64,000 nt of DNA from Aurantiacibacter poecillastricola (GCF_030730945.1 NZ_JAVAMS010000001.1:372001-436000), one strand, 5' to 3'; counted from the stretch's first letter, positions 52,629-62,123 are shown. Notes: a model not told the origin generated them from the sequence alone. Numbers and translations: made by a program.

Positions 52629-53001
52629 TGTGCTCCTTTCAGAAGACCTGGGCGACGGCGCGCTTCTCTATCGCGCATCGCCCAAAGGACAACGCGCGAA
52701 ATGCCGATTCGTCCCGAAGAATGGCTCAAGAAGGCGGCTCACGACTGAATCACGGCTTAATCGATAAAGCGTTTGCCCCATTCCTTTACGCTCGTTAAGA
52801 CCCGGCCAAGTCTGCTCAGGGGAACGACAGAAAATTTCCCGCTGTGACGTTTTGGGCACATTTTCTGTTGTGCCCGCGCCGTGTCACAAGGTATCGACGA
52901 GTGGACAATAGCTTAGCGGGGTTGTTCGAAATTCTTTCGGGCAGTTCCAGGAGGGCCGGATTTTCGATCCGGTCGGTCGTGAAACGGAGTGAAGGGACTG
53001 G
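52629..53001. other. 373-bp gap before tonB with inverted repeats
   Basis: No gene is supported. The gap holds GGGCACA (52854-52860) with TGTGCCC (52869-52875) around an 8-nt centre, overlapping a wider repeat, CAGAAAA near 52828 with TTTTCTG at 52862-52868. The likely tonB promoter lies within it, but no confident -35/-10 pair was found. The tonB ribosome site (AAGGGA) is 4 nt before its ATG. Confidence 0.5.
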
Positions 53002-53676
53002 ATGGCTTACGCTGACCAAGAGATGAGCGGCAGTCGAATAGTATCGATTGTCATCGTTGCCCTCATCCACGTTGCAATTGGTTACCTGCTGATTTCCGGA
53101 CTCGCCATTTCGGCGGTGAAGGAAATTGCCGAGCGGGTGACTACCGTGGATATCGAGGAGCCGGAACCGGAGCCGGAGGAGGAGCCACCGCCCCCGCCGC
53201 CCGAACCAGAGACTGCGCCGCCGCCGCCTGTCGCGCCGCCGCCGCCTATGAACATTTCGCCGGCACCGCCGCCGATCCGCACGCAGACGAACATTCCGCC
53301 GCCGGCTCCGCCCGCGCTGATCGTTCCGCCGCCGGCGCCGCCGGCACGGCCTGCCCCGCCCCCGCCGCCGCCGCCGCCTTCGCAGGCTCGCCCGGCATCG
53401 CCGGACGGCCAGGCAAGCTGGACGCGTCGCATCATCGAGAACTACCCGTCGCGCGCCCTGCGCCGCGAGATCGAGGGTACGGTCGGTGTTTCGGTCACCG
53501 TCGGGGCGAATGGCCGGGTCACCGGGTGCCGCGTCACCCGCTCGGCCGATCCGATCCTGGACGAGGCAGCCTGTGACGACATCACGCGCTACGCCCGGTT
53601 CAATCCCGCTCTGAACGATGCAGGCAATCCGACTACCGGTTCCTGGTCGACCAATATCGTTTACCAGATCAACTGA
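53002..53676 (+). CDS. TonB-family energy transducer
   Basis: This 224-residue TonB protein couples the proton motive force to outer-membrane receptors. It has an N-terminal membrane segment (SIVIVALIHVAIGYLLISGL), a Pro-rich spacer over residues 52-135 with EP and PPPP repeats, and a C-terminal TonB domain with YPSRALRREIEGTVGVSVTV, RVTGCRVTRSADPILDEA and NIVYQIN. The EP-rich start of the spacer is typical. It begins a tonB-exbB-exbD-exbD operon and uses GAAGGGA as ribosome site. Confidence 0.93.
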   Translation: MAYADQEMSGSRIVSIVIVALIHVAIGYLLISGLAISAVKEIAERVTTVDIEEPEPEPEEEPPPPPPEPETAPPPPVAPPPPMNISPAPPPIRTQTNIPPPAPPALIVPPPAPPARPAPPPPPPPPSQARPASPDGQASWTRRIIENYPSRALRREIEGTVGVSVTVGANGRVTGCRVTRSADPILDEAACDDITRYARFNPALNDAGNPTTGSWSTNIVYQIN

Positions 53677-53712
53677 TCTGACACACTTTCTCTAGGAAGA
53701 GGACCTACTCGC

Positions 53713-54525
53713 ATGCTTATCGAAATTCTTGCCGCTGGCGGTGAAGCGCCAAACACCCAGTTCGGCTTCATGGAAGCCATGGAACAGGGCGGCCCCGTCG
53801 CATGGGCGATTCTCGCCGTGCTGGTGATCCAGTCGGTCGGCTCGTTCTACATCCTGTTCACCAAGATCTTCGAGCAGAACAAGGTGATGAAGGAATACCG
53901 TTCCAACCGTGCCGCCTTCTGGCGTGCCGGCTCGATCAAGGAAGGCGCCACCAAGTTCGACAAGGACAGCGCATGGCGCCAGCTTGTCGACGACGGCATC
54001 CGTGCCGGCGACGAATCCGACAAGATGCACGACAGCCTCGAATCGCATGACTGGCTGCACGGCACGCTCGCCCGTTCGGAAAGCGCCATCATGGCCAAGC
54101 TCAACGGCGGCCTGCCCTTCCTCGCCACGGTGGGTGCTACCGCTCCCTTCGTCGGCCTGCTCGGCACCGTGATCGGTATCTACCGCGCTCTGATCAACAT
54201 CGGCATCGAGGGTTCGGCCTCGATCGACAAGGTCGCCGGCCCGGTGGGTGAGGCCCTGATCATGACCGCCATCGGTCTGCTCGTGGCCGTGCCCGCGGTG
54301 TTCGCCTACAACTACCTGATGAGCCGCAACCGCAAGATCGCCGCGATGCTTTCGGGCTTCTCGACCGACCTGCAGGCCAACATCACCTCGAACGGTGCCG
54401 TGAAGCCGGCCCTGCCGACCGCCTCCTCGTCGGCCAAGACGGCGACGACGGCGAAGCCGGCAACCACCAAGCCCGGCGCCACGACGACCTCGACCTCGCC
54501 GACCAACCCGACGGTGAAGAAGTAA
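53713..54525 (+). CDS. exbB: ExbB/TolQ/MotA proton channel protein
   Basis: This 270-residue inner-membrane protein has three membrane segments (AWAILAVLVIQSVGSFYILF, PFLATVGATAPFVGLLGTVIG in parts, and LIMTAIGLLVAVPAVFAYNYL in parts). It has the conserved LLGTVIGIYRALINIG loop and a Thr/Ala/Lys-rich C-terminal tail (SAKTATTAKPATTKPG) not found in standard ExbB. With ExbD it forms the motor for TonB. The gap to exbD1 holds a strong hairpin. Confidence 0.94.
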   Translation: MLIEILAAGGEAPNTQFGFMEAMEQGGPVAWAILAVLVIQSVGSFYILFTKIFEQNKVMKEYRSNRAAFWRAGSIKEGATKFDKDSAWRQLVDDGIRAGDESDKMHDSLESHDWLHGTLARSESAIMAKLNGGLPFLATVGATAPFVGLLGTVIGIYRALINIGIEGSASIDKVAGPVGEALIMTAIGLLVAVPAVFAYNYLMSRNRKIAAMLSGFSTDLQANITSNGAVKPALPTASSSAKTATTAKPATTKPGATTTSTSPTNPTVKK

Positions 54526-54547
54526 GTCGGGCCAGGCAAATCGTAAT

Positions 54548-54579
54548 TGGCGGGCGCTTTCGCATGCGAGCGCCCGCCA
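54548..54579 (+). repeat. Hairpin between exbB and the first exbD
   Basis: TGGCGGGCGCT (54548-54558) and AGCGCCCGCCA (54569-54579) make an 11-bp perfect stem with a 10-nt loop. No T-run follows. It may protect the exbB 3' end or lower downstream expression, matching the higher ExbB stoichiometry. Confidence 0.6.
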
Positions 54580-54612
54580 CCAGAATTCGTAACGTGAGAT
54601 AGGACTAGAGAC

Positions 54613-55152
<540 letters not shown>

Positions 55153-55200
55153 TCCAGCCGGGCGGACGACGCCGGACGCGTAATCAAGGAGTAAACACCC

Positions 55201-55641
55201 ATGGCAATGTCAGGCGGTAGCGATGATGGCGAACCGATGATGGACATGAACATGACGCCGTTGATCGACGTCCTGCTCGTGCTCCTCATCATGTTCATCA
55301 TCACCATCCCCGTGGCGACGCACGCGGTCAATATCGACCTGCCCTCGCCCACCAACAACCCGGACACGCCGGAAGTCGATCCGATCAAGAACAAGATCGT
55401 GCTGACCCCGAACGACCAGATCCTCTGGAACGCCAGCCCGATCAGCGAAGGCGAACTGGTCGGCAACCTCCAGGAATCGCTGCGCTTCGCGGTGGAGCCC
55501 GAACTGCAGTTCGAGCCCGAAGCGAATGCCAGCTACGACCTGTCGGCGCGCGTGCTGAACCTGATCAAGGCCAGCGGCGTCACCAAGTTCGGCTTCGTCG
55601 GCAACGAGAAGTATCGCACTTTCGGCAAGGGCGAAGGCTAA
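55201..55641 (+). CDS. exbD: ExbD (second copy)
   Basis: This 146-residue ExbD has DMNMTPLIDVLLVLLIMFII (membrane helix with Asp), then IDLPSPTNNPDTPEVDP and the periplasmic domain ending FGFVGNEKYRTFGKGEG. It is closely related in design to the third copy at 55789. The pair of different ExbDs in one motor has been reported for other Gram-negatives as a feature of specialised TonB systems. The operon ends with a strong terminator 30 nt later. Confidence 0.94.
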   Translation: MAMSGGSDDGEPMMDMNMTPLIDVLLVLLIMFIITIPVATHAVNIDLPSPTNNPDTPEVDPIKNKIVLTPNDQILWNASPISEGELVGNLQESLRFAVEPELQFEPEANASYDLSARVLNLIKASGVTKFGFVGNEKYRTFGKGEG

Positions 55642-55670
55642 ACGCCTCACCCTTTCTAGGAAGACATTGA

Positions 55671-55699
55671 AAGGGGCGGAGCGATCCGCCCCTTTTTTT
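55671..55699 (+). terminator. Rho-independent terminator of the tonB-exbB-exbD operon
   Basis: A 9-bp GC-rich stem (AGGGGCGGA 55672-55680 with TCCGCCCCT 55685-55693) with a GCGA loop is followed by seven T residues (55693-55699). It lies 30 nt after the second exbD stop and ends the operon. Confidence 0.95.
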
Positions 55700-55730
55700 G
55701 CGCCCCGAAGCTGTGGTGAGCGCTCCAGTT

Positions 55731-55772
55731 TGACAGACTATACGGACTGTGATGTTATGCTGTCACATAACA
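55731..55772 (+). promoter_or_regulatory. Promoter and palindromic operator of the third exbD
   Basis: TTGACA near 55731-55736 is followed by a -10-like TGTTAT about 17 bp on. Overlapping the -10 is a perfect palindrome TGTTATG (55753-55759) and CATAACA (55766-55772) with a 6-bp centre, 16 bp before the ATG. This is a typical place for a repressor operator. The regulator is unknown. Confidence 0.6.
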
Positions 55773-55788
55773 GAAAGAGGAGAGTATC

Positions 55789-56232
55789 ATGGCAATCCGG
55801 TCCCGCCTGCTCGATCGCAGCATCAACACCACGCCCCAGCCGATGAGCGAACTCAACATCACGCCGCTGATCGATGTGCTGCTGGTCCTCCTCGTCATGC
55901 TGATCCTTTCCATTCCCATCGCGGCGCACCGGCTGGACGTGGATCTGCCGGGTCCGGGGCCGGGCACACCGTCCGACTATGAAAGCGTCGCGCTGGTCGT
56001 GCAGCAGGACGGCGCGGTCCTGTGGAACGGCGATCCTGTTACGCGCGACGAGCTGAACGCCCGCCTTGCTTCCGCCGCCGCGCAGCCCGAAATGCCGCTG
56101 ATCCGCTTCGAGCCCGAAGCCTATGCCAGTTACGAGGATTCGGTGAACGTCATCAACGCTGTCGCCGACGCGCGGCTCGACAAGTTCGCCTTCGTCGGTA
56201 ACGAACGGTATCGCGAGTTCGATGCGGACTGA
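55789..56232 (+). CDS. ExbD (third, separately transcribed copy)
   Basis: This 147-residue ExbD-like protein has LNITPLIDVLLVLLVMLILS, then DVDLPGPGPGTPSDYES and a periplasmic domain ending FAFVGNERYREFDAD. It resembles the second exbD but has its own promoter and a AGAGGAGAG ribosome site. No exbB is adjacent. Its last codons overlap the dioxygenase-like gene by 11 nt, so the two are translationally coupled. Confidence 0.9.
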   Translation: MAIRSRLLDRSINTTPQPMSELNITPLIDVLLVLLVMLILSIPIAAHRLDVDLPGPGPGTPSDYESVALVVQQDGAVLWNGDPVTRDELNARLASAAAQPEMPLIRFEPEAYASYEDSVNVINAVADARLDKFAFVGNERYREFDAD

Positions 56233-56941
56233 AACCCGGGAACTTGCACAGGCCTTCCATGCGTTCGGCGGGCAAGGCGATAAAACATCTTTCCGACGAG
56301 AGGGAGCGAGGCACCATCCCGGTGCCCTCGCCCCTCAATACGCCTTGCTGCTGGAGCGACTGAACAGGGCAACTGGAGAGAGACCGGGATACCGCTTTGC
56401 CGATCTGCGTCCGCTCGCTCCTTTCCTGAAGTCGGGCAAGGCTCACGCCATCGCCGCAGAAACCCTGGGCCCCGGGGCGCGCCCGGTTCGCGCGGTATTC
56501 TTCGACAAGACGCCGAACATGAACTGGTCGCTGGCGTGGCATCAGGACCGCACAATAGCCGTGCGCAAGCGCACAGACGTCGCTGGATTTCGCAATTGAA
56601 CGGTAAAACAGGGCATAGTGCATGTCGAACCGCCCTTCGCGCTGCTTTCCGCGATGGTCACGCTTCGCATCCATCTCGATGCCGTCGATACAGGCAACGC
56701 TCCGCTCAGGATAGCGCCGGGATCCCACAAGCTCGGTATCATCGACGAAGGCTCGATAGAAAGCGTCGTCGCCAGCTGCGGCACCGCAACTTGTCTCGCA
56801 AGGGCAGGCGATATCTGGAGCTACGCCACGCCGATCCTGCACGCCTCCGATACATCGACATCGTCCGGTCATCGCCGCGTGCTGCAAGTCGATTATTCGG
56901 CGAGCAGCCTGCCGGAACCGCTCGCATGGCTGCCCGCGTAG
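56222..56941 (+). pseudogene. Phytanoyl-CoA dioxygenase family gene with in-frame TGA
   Basis: The frame from ATG 56222 to TAG 56941 would encode about 239 residues of a Fe(II)/2-oxoglutarate dioxygenase. Visible features are NWSLAWHQDRT (iron His and Asp), HVEPPFALLSAMVTLRIHLD, NAPLRIAPGSHKLG and a C-terminal HASD and SGHRRVLQVDY. One TGA at 56597-56599 splits it: the first part ends GFRN and the same frame resumes TVKQGIVHVEPPF, where relatives have Trp. So TGG to TGA is the simplest change. It overlaps exbD3 by 11 nt. Confidence 0.75.
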
Positions 56942-56944
56942 GCG

Positions 56945-59404
56945 CTAGTCCCCCAGTCCTTCGGGCAAGCCGTCCACCCGCATCGCCGCGCCGGCCAGCG
57001 TTTCCGCCTCCAGCAGCAGTTCGTCATCCTGCGCGCCTTGCGGTACGCTCTCGCGTCCGATCATCACCATCACCGGCACGGCCAGCGGGCTCACCCGGTT
57101 GAGCATCACGTGGTCGAGCTTTTCCCCCGCCGTATCCAGCAGGTCGCCCAGCCGCCCGATATCGGTCATGCGGGCGCGGGCATCCTGCCACGCGGCCTCG
57201 ATCAGCACATGGTCGGGCTCGTATTTGCGCAGCACGTCGTAGATGAGGTCGGTGCTGAAGGTGACTTGCCGCCCGGTCTTGCGCTTGCCGGGATGCTGAC
57301 GCTCCACCAGCCCGCCGATCACCGCCACCTCGCGAAAGGCGCGGCGCAGGAGGTGCGAATCCTGCACCCAGTCGATGAATTCCTCGGTCAGGATATCGGG
57401 CGAGAGCAGCGGGCGTGGATCCTCCACCGGCTTCAGGCCCCACACGGCAAGCGAGTAGTCGTTCGCCACGAAGCCGCCGGGCATCAGGCCCATATCCTCC
57501 ATCCGCTTGGTGATCAGCATGCCCAGCGACTGGTTCGCGTTCCAGCCGACGAAAGTGTAGTAGACGGTGTATTCGCGCTTGGCGTGGGGGAAGCTCTCGA
57601 CCAGCAGATTGTCTGGGCCGGGCAGGTGGCTGCGCCAGTCCTGCACTTCCAGCCATTCGCGCACGTCGTCGGGAAAGCGCGCCCAGCCCGCGCGGTCTGT
57701 CAGCATGGCGCGCACGCGGTCGGCGAGGTGCGTGGTAAGCGGCAGGCGCAGACCGCCATAGCTGGGTATCATCGCCGCCTTGGTGCTGGCGCGCACGATC
57801 AGCTCCATGTCCTTCAATTGCTCCACCTCGAGGTTCACGCCGCTGAACTGGAAGGTGTCGCCGGGGCGGAGCGAGGCGGCGAAGCGCTCCTCCACCTTGC
57901 CGAGCGAGCGACCGTTGCGGAAGCGCACTTCCAGCATTTCGCTATCGACGATTATCCCGGCATTCATCCGGTGCTTGTAGGCCTGGTCCGGATGGGTCAG
58001 TCGCCACACGCCGTCAGAATCGCGCGTGATGCGCTTGAACTTGTCATAGGCCTTGAGCGCGTATCCCCCCGTGGCGACGAACTGGAGCACGCGCCCGAAG
58101 GCCTCGGCATCGATCATGGCATAGGGCCAGCAGGAGCGAATTTCCGAGAGCAACTCGTCCTCACGGAACGGCCCCGCGCAGGCGCAGGCCATCACGTGCT
58201 GGGCGAGCACGTCGAGGCCACCGGGGCGGAAATCCTCGCCATCACGCTGGCCCTCGTCCACCGCGTCCATCGCCGCCGTCGCCTCGAGGAATTCGAAGCG
58301 GTTGCCGGGCACCAGCAGCGCGCGGCTGGGCTGGTCGAGCCGGTGATTGGCGCGGCCGATGCGCTGGAGCAGGCGCGAGGAGCCCTTGGGCGCGCCCATC
58401 TGCACCACCATGTCGATATCGCCCCAGTCGACGCCGAGATCGAGGCTGGCCGTGCACACCAGCGCCCGCAATTCACCGCGCGCCATCGCCGTCTCCACCT
58501 TGCGCCGCGCCTCCTTCGAGAGCGAGCCGTGGTGGATGCCGATGGGCAGATTGTCATCGTTCGCGTCCCACAGATGCTGGAAGATGTATTCGGCCAAGAA
58601 GCGGGTGTTGGTGAAGACGAGCGTGGTCTTGTTCTTGCGTATGCGCTCGTACAGCTGGGGGATCGACCAGGTGGCGGCATGCCCTCCCCAAGGCACGCGC
58701 TCCTCTTCCGGCAGCAGGATCTCGACTTCGGGCTCGGCACCTTCTTCGCCTTCGACGAGGTCGACCGTGTCGATATCGCCCCAGGGCGCGATCCATGCGC
58801 GGTAGCCTTCGGGGTCTGCCACCGTGGCGGAGAGCGCCGCGCGCTGCATGTCTGGCGCGATGGCCTGCAGGCGGGAAAGGGCGAGCGCCAGCAGGTCGCC
58901 GCGCTTTTGGGTGGCAAAGGCGTGGATCTCGTCCACCACTACCCGTTTCAGCCCTTCGAACAGGGTGAGGCTGTCCTCGAAACTCAGCAAGAGTGAGAGG
59001 CTTTCTGGCGTGGTCAGCAGCACATTGGGGGGCTTGGCGCGCTGGCGCTTCTTGCGATCCGAGGGGGTGTCACCGCTGCGGGTCTCGATGCGCAGGTCGA
59101 GGCCCATCTCTTCCACCGGCGTGAGGAGGTTGCGCTGCACGTCATGCGCCAGCGCCTTCAGCGGCGAGATGTAGAGGGTATGCAGGCCCTGCGGCCGCTC
59201 GCCCTCGCCGATGCGAGAGGGGCAAAAGGCCGCGAGCGTAGGCAGGAAGCCCGCCAACGTCTTGCCCGCACCCGTATCGGCCACCAGCATCGCGTGCTTG
59301 CCAGCATCGGAAGCCGCCAGCATTTCCGCCTGGTGCCTGCGCACGCGCCAGTCGCGCCCGGCGAACCAGTCGGTGATCTCGGGCGGGATGGCAGGGTCGG
59401 TCAC
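56945..59404 (-). CDS. Lhr-like ligase-associated DEXH helicase
   Basis: This 819-residue SF2 helicase of the Lhr type has DWRVRRHQAEML, ADTGAGKTLAGFLPTLA (motif I), YISPLKALAHDV (Ia), TTPESLSLLLS, RVVVDEIHAFA (DEIH), SATVADPEGY (III), FTNTRFLAEYIF (IV), DLGVDWGDIDMVVQMGAPKG (V) and LLQRIGRANHR (VI). A C-terminal DUF4/winged-helix part follows. Related genes sit beside ATP-dependent DNA ligase and nuclease genes; neither is visible here. It starts with GTG at 59404; no better start is seen. Confidence 0.93.
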   Translation of the reverse strand: MTDPAIPPEITDWFAGRDWRVRRHQAEMLAASDAGKHAMLVADTGAGKTLAGFLPTLAAFCPSRIGEGERPQGLHTLYISPLKALAHDVQRNLLTPVEEMGLDLRIETRSGDTPSDRKKRQRAKPPNVLLTTPESLSLLLSFEDSLTLFEGLKRVVVDEIHAFATQKRGDLLALALSRLQAIAPDMQRAALSATVADPEGYRAWIAPWGDIDTVDLVEGEEGAEPEVEILLPEEERVPWGGHAATWSIPQLYERIRKNKTTLVFTNTRFLAEYIFQHLWDANDDNLPIGIHHGSLSKEARRKVETAMARGELRALVCTASLDLGVDWGDIDMVVQMGAPKGSSRLLQRIGRANHRLDQPSRALLVPGNRFEFLEATAAMDAVDEGQRDGEDFRPGGLDVLAQHVMACACAGPFREDELLSEIRSCWPYAMIDAEAFGRVLQFVATGGYALKAYDKFKRITRDSDGVWRLTHPDQAYKHRMNAGIIVDSEMLEVRFRNGRSLGKVEERFAASLRPGDTFQFSGVNLEVEQLKDMELIVRASTKAAMIPSYGGLRLPLTTHLADRVRAMLTDRAGWARFPDDVREWLEVQDWRSHLPGPDNLLVESFPHAKREYTVYYTFVGWNANQSLGMLITKRMEDMGLMPGGFVANDYSLAVWGLKPVEDPRPLLSPDILTEEFIDWVQDSHLLRRAFREVAVIGGLVERQHPGKRKTGRQVTFSTDLIYDVLRKYEPDHVLIEAAWQDARARMTDIGRLGDLLDTAGEKLDHVMLNRVSPLAVPVMVMIGRESVPQGAQDDELLLEAETLAGAAMRVDGLPEGLGD

Positions 59405-59681
59405 GTGAGCAAGAGTGTTTGGCCGCAACGAGCGTTCCGTCAAGAGACGACACAGGATTGCGACATGGGATTGGCGGCCAATTGAGCGTCGCGGGAATAT
59501 AATTGCTTTTCCGCAATTTAGCTGCGCCAAAACGGCGCCGCCTTGCGCCGGGCCGAGAACCCTTCACCCGCTCCCACGCGTTTTTACCATATCATTCTCG
59601 CATTGCGATGCGGGTCCGGCTGGCGGGAACTGCCCCCGGCGACCGGCGCGACACAATGGCAGCAGCAGAGGAGAGACAATC
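59405..59681. other. Gap between the helicase and the BON-domain gene
   Basis: This 277-bp gap contains the divergent promoters of both genes. The plus-strand frame reaching back to 59415 has no family similarity. AGGAGAGA lies 6 nt before the BON-gene ATG. No palindrome or repeat of note was seen. Confidence 0.4.
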
Positions 59682-60593
59682 ATGGCAAACCGATATTCAA
59701 ACAGGCAAGGCCGCGGCGAGCGCGGCCAGCAGGGCTATTTCGACGATGAGGGATCGCGCCAATACGAGCAGTTCGATCAGCGCTCCGACATGCAATACGG
59801 CGATGAGAGTTATGGAGTCGACTATCAGGACCGCAATTACCGACGCGGTGCCGAGGCGCGTTTCCAGCAACCTCGACAAGGTCGCCAGATGAGCAATCGC
59901 GATTTCGAGGGCGAGCGCGGGTATGGCGAGCGGTCCTATCGCGGATCAGGCTCCTACGATCCGCTGTCCGACTATGATCGCGACGACAATCGCCAACGCG
60001 GCGGCTTTCGCGATACCATGCGCGACCGGAATTTCCGCGAGGACTTCGATAACGACGACCGCAACCGCTCCCGTTACGGTGGCCGTAATCGTTACGGTCG
60101 CGGTGACTATTCGCCCTACGAGCGCGACCGCGACGAGCGCGGTTTCTTCGACCGGGCGGGTGACGAAATCGCCAGTTGGTTCGGTGATGACGAGGCCGAG
60201 CGCCGCCGCGAGCAGGATTACCGACGCCAGCAGAACGAACGTGCCCGGCAGGGCGAAAGCCACCGTGGCCGCGGGCCGAGCAACTACAACCGTTCGGACG
60301 AGCGGATGCTGGAAGACGCTTGCGAGCGCCTAACGCATGATCACGGCGTGGATGCGAGCGACATGGAAGTCACCGTCAAGAACGGCGAACTCACGCTCGA
60401 CGGCAAGGTCAACACTCGCTGGGAAAAGCGCCGCGCGGAAGACTGCGTGCACGACGTTTCGGGCGTGAATCACGTGCAGAACAACCTGCGTATCCGTGAG
60501 ACCGACATGCGCTCCGACCGCAACGACCAGTCACGGACCGACCGGGACAGCACCAAGTCGAGGACCGACACGACGACAGGCACCCTCGCCTGA
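59682..60593 (+). CDS. BON-domain protein with charged low-complexity region and SWFGD motif
   Basis: This 303-residue protein has residues 1-150 of low complexity, rich in Arg, Asp, Tyr, Gly and Gln (starts MANRYSNRQGRGERGQQGYF). A SWFGD motif follows (DEIASWFGDDEAERRREQD, about residues 160-180), then a BON domain with SDERMLEDACERLTHDHGVD, EVTVKNGELTLDGKV and VHDVSGVNHVQNNL. SWFGD-BON proteins are linked to stress and envelope adaptation; the function is unclear. No signal peptide is present, so it is cytosolic. Confidence 0.9.
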   Translation: MANRYSNRQGRGERGQQGYFDDEGSRQYEQFDQRSDMQYGDESYGVDYQDRNYRRGAEARFQQPRQGRQMSNRDFEGERGYGERSYRGSGSYDPLSDYDRDDNRQRGGFRDTMRDRNFREDFDNDDRNRSRYGGRNRYGRGDYSPYERDRDERGFFDRAGDEIASWFGDDEAERRREQDYRRQQNERARQGESHRGRGPSNYNRSDERMLEDACERLTHDHGVDASDMEVTVKNGELTLDGKVNTRWEKRRAEDCVHDVSGVNHVQNNLRIRETDMRSDRNDQSRTDRDSTKSRTDTTTGTLA

Positions 60594-60648
60594 TCGACGT
60601 TGCACGGACAATGTCCTCCACGCCCAGCGCGTCCAGGACATAAGGGGA

Positions 60649-60682
60649 AGGGACTTGCCGTCGGCAGGTCCCTTTCTCCTTG
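60649..60682. terminator. Bidirectional terminator between the BON gene and the mutase gene
   Basis: AAGGGACTTGCC (60649-60660) pairs with the region up to CAGGTCCCTT (60666-60675, one mismatch/G-T), then TTCTCCTTG on the plus strand. The two convergent genes end 55 and 11 nt away. Confidence 0.7.
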
Positions 60683-60692
60683 TCGGCTTCTA

Positions 60693-62123
60693 TCAATGGC
60701 CGACGCTCTCGCCGCGCTCCAGGCCGCTCAGCGCCAGTTGCTCGTCGATCTGGCCCATCAGACGTTCCAGTCCATCCTCGCTATCGCTTTCCGCGCGGGC
60801 GACCAGCACGTCCTGCGTGTTCGAGGCGCGCAGCAGCCACCAGCCATCAGAATTGGTGACGCGCACGCCGTCGGTCGCGTTGACCTCCAGGCCCTCGGGC
60901 ACGTCATCGCCGGTCAGACGGGCCTTCACCTCGTCGATCGCGGCAAACTTGCGGCTTTCGTCCACCTGGAAGCGCATTTCAGGCGTATTGAGCATCTGCG
61001 GCATATCGCCGCGCAGCTGGGTTACCGACCTGCCCAGTCGTGCCGACGCGGCCAGCAGGCGCACGCCGGCATAGAGGGCATCGTCGAAGCCGTAATAATC
61101 ATCGGCGAAGAAGACGTGGCCGCTCATCTCGCCTGCAAGCGGCGAGGAAACTTCCTTCATTTTGGACTTGATCAGCGAATGGCCAGTCTTCCACATCAGC
61201 GGCTTCCCGCCGCATGCCGAGACATGATCGAACAGCGCGCGACTGGCCTTCACATCGGCGATAATCGTGGAATTAGGTAGTCTTGCGAGGAGGTCTTCGG
61301 CGTAAATCATCAGTAATTGATCCCCCCAAATGACCCGGCCTTCGCCGTCGATCGCGCCGATGCGGTCGCCATCGCCGTCGAAAGCTACTCCGAAGTCGAG
61401 GTTCTTCTCGGCGACAAGTGCACGCAGGTCGGCAAGGTTGGCCTCGACAGTGGGATCAGGATGATGATTGGGAAAATTACCGTCGACCTCAGTGAACAGG
61501 AGATGGTGCTCGCCCGGCAGCCGAGCTGCCAGTCGTTCCAGCGCGGGACCGGCAGCACCGTTGCCCGCATCCCAGCCGACTTTCATGTCGGCAAGAGCAG
61601 CCTGGTCCACCCCCGAGAGTGCAGTCAGGAGACGCTCGATATACTCTTCCATGACATCGACGCTCTCCACGCTGCCCGACCCGTCGAGCCAGTCGCCCGC
61701 GGCGCCAAGTTCCCCAAGCCCGGTGATGTCGGCGCCGAAGAACGGTCGCCCGCGAAATACCATCTTGAAGCCATTGTAGTTGGCGGGATTGTGGCTGCCA
61801 GTTATCTGAATGCCGCCATCCACTTCTTCGGCTGACGCTTCGGCGTAATACAGCATCGGCGTGGGCCCCATGCCGATGCGACGCACATCGCAGCCGGTGG
61901 CGGTAAGCCCTTCCACAAGCGCGTGCTCCAGCATAGGGGAGCTGACGCGACCATCGTAGCCCACTGCAACGTTCGGCGCGCGGCCCTCGCTGTCCAGTTC
62001 GCGCCGCAACAGCGTGCCGAAGCCGCGCCCGATGGCGCGCGCATCGTCTGCGCCCAGCGTTTCGCCGATGATCCCGCGGATATCGTATTCGCGCAGCACC
62101 GTGGGATGGAAATCGTGGCTCAT
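60693..62123 (-). CDS. Phosphomannomutase/phosphoglucomutase
   Basis: This 476-residue alpha-D-phosphohexomutase interconverts hexose 1- and 6-phosphates for polysaccharide and glycolipid precursors. It has FHPTVLREYDIRGI, VAVGYDGRVSSPML, the catalytic phosphoserine loop QITGSHNPANYNGFKM, metal site VAFDGDGDRIGAI, the sugar-binding HSLIKSKMKE with GEMSGHVFF, and a C-terminal phosphate-binding RASNTQDVLVARAES. It supports sphingan/glycosphingolipid sugar supply in sphingomonads by family role. It heads a minus-strand unit. Confidence 0.94.
   Translation of the reverse strand: MSHDFHPTVLREYDIRGIIGETLGADDARAIGRGFGTLLRRELDSEGRAPNVAVGYDGRVSSPMLEHALVEGLTATGCDVRRIGMGPTPMLYYAEASAEEVDGGIQITGSHNPANYNGFKMVFRGRPFFGADITGLGELGAAGDWLDGSGSVESVDVMEEYIERLLTALSGVDQAALADMKVGWDAGNGAAGPALERLAARLPGEHHLLFTEVDGNFPNHHPDPTVEANLADLRALVAEKNLDFGVAFDGDGDRIGAIDGEGRVIWGDQLLMIYAEDLLARLPNSTIIADVKASRALFDHVSACGGKPLMWKTGHSLIKSKMKEVSSPLAGEMSGHVFFADDYYGFDDALYAGVRLLAASARLGRSVTQLRGDMPQMLNTPEMRFQVDESRKFAAIDEVKARLTGDDVPEGLEVNATDGVRVTNSDGWWLLRASNTQDVLVARAESDSEDGLERLMGQIDEQLALSGLERGESVGH

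Noticed and set aside
56597..56599. Selenocysteine at the in-frame TGA
   Set aside because: There is no SECIS-like stem noted after the TGA and no selenoprotein family here; Trp in homologues makes a TGG change simpler.
57038..58996. A 652-codon plus-strand ORF antisense to the helicase
   Set aside because: It is a high-GC antisense shadow; the minus-strand helicase has all SF2 motifs.
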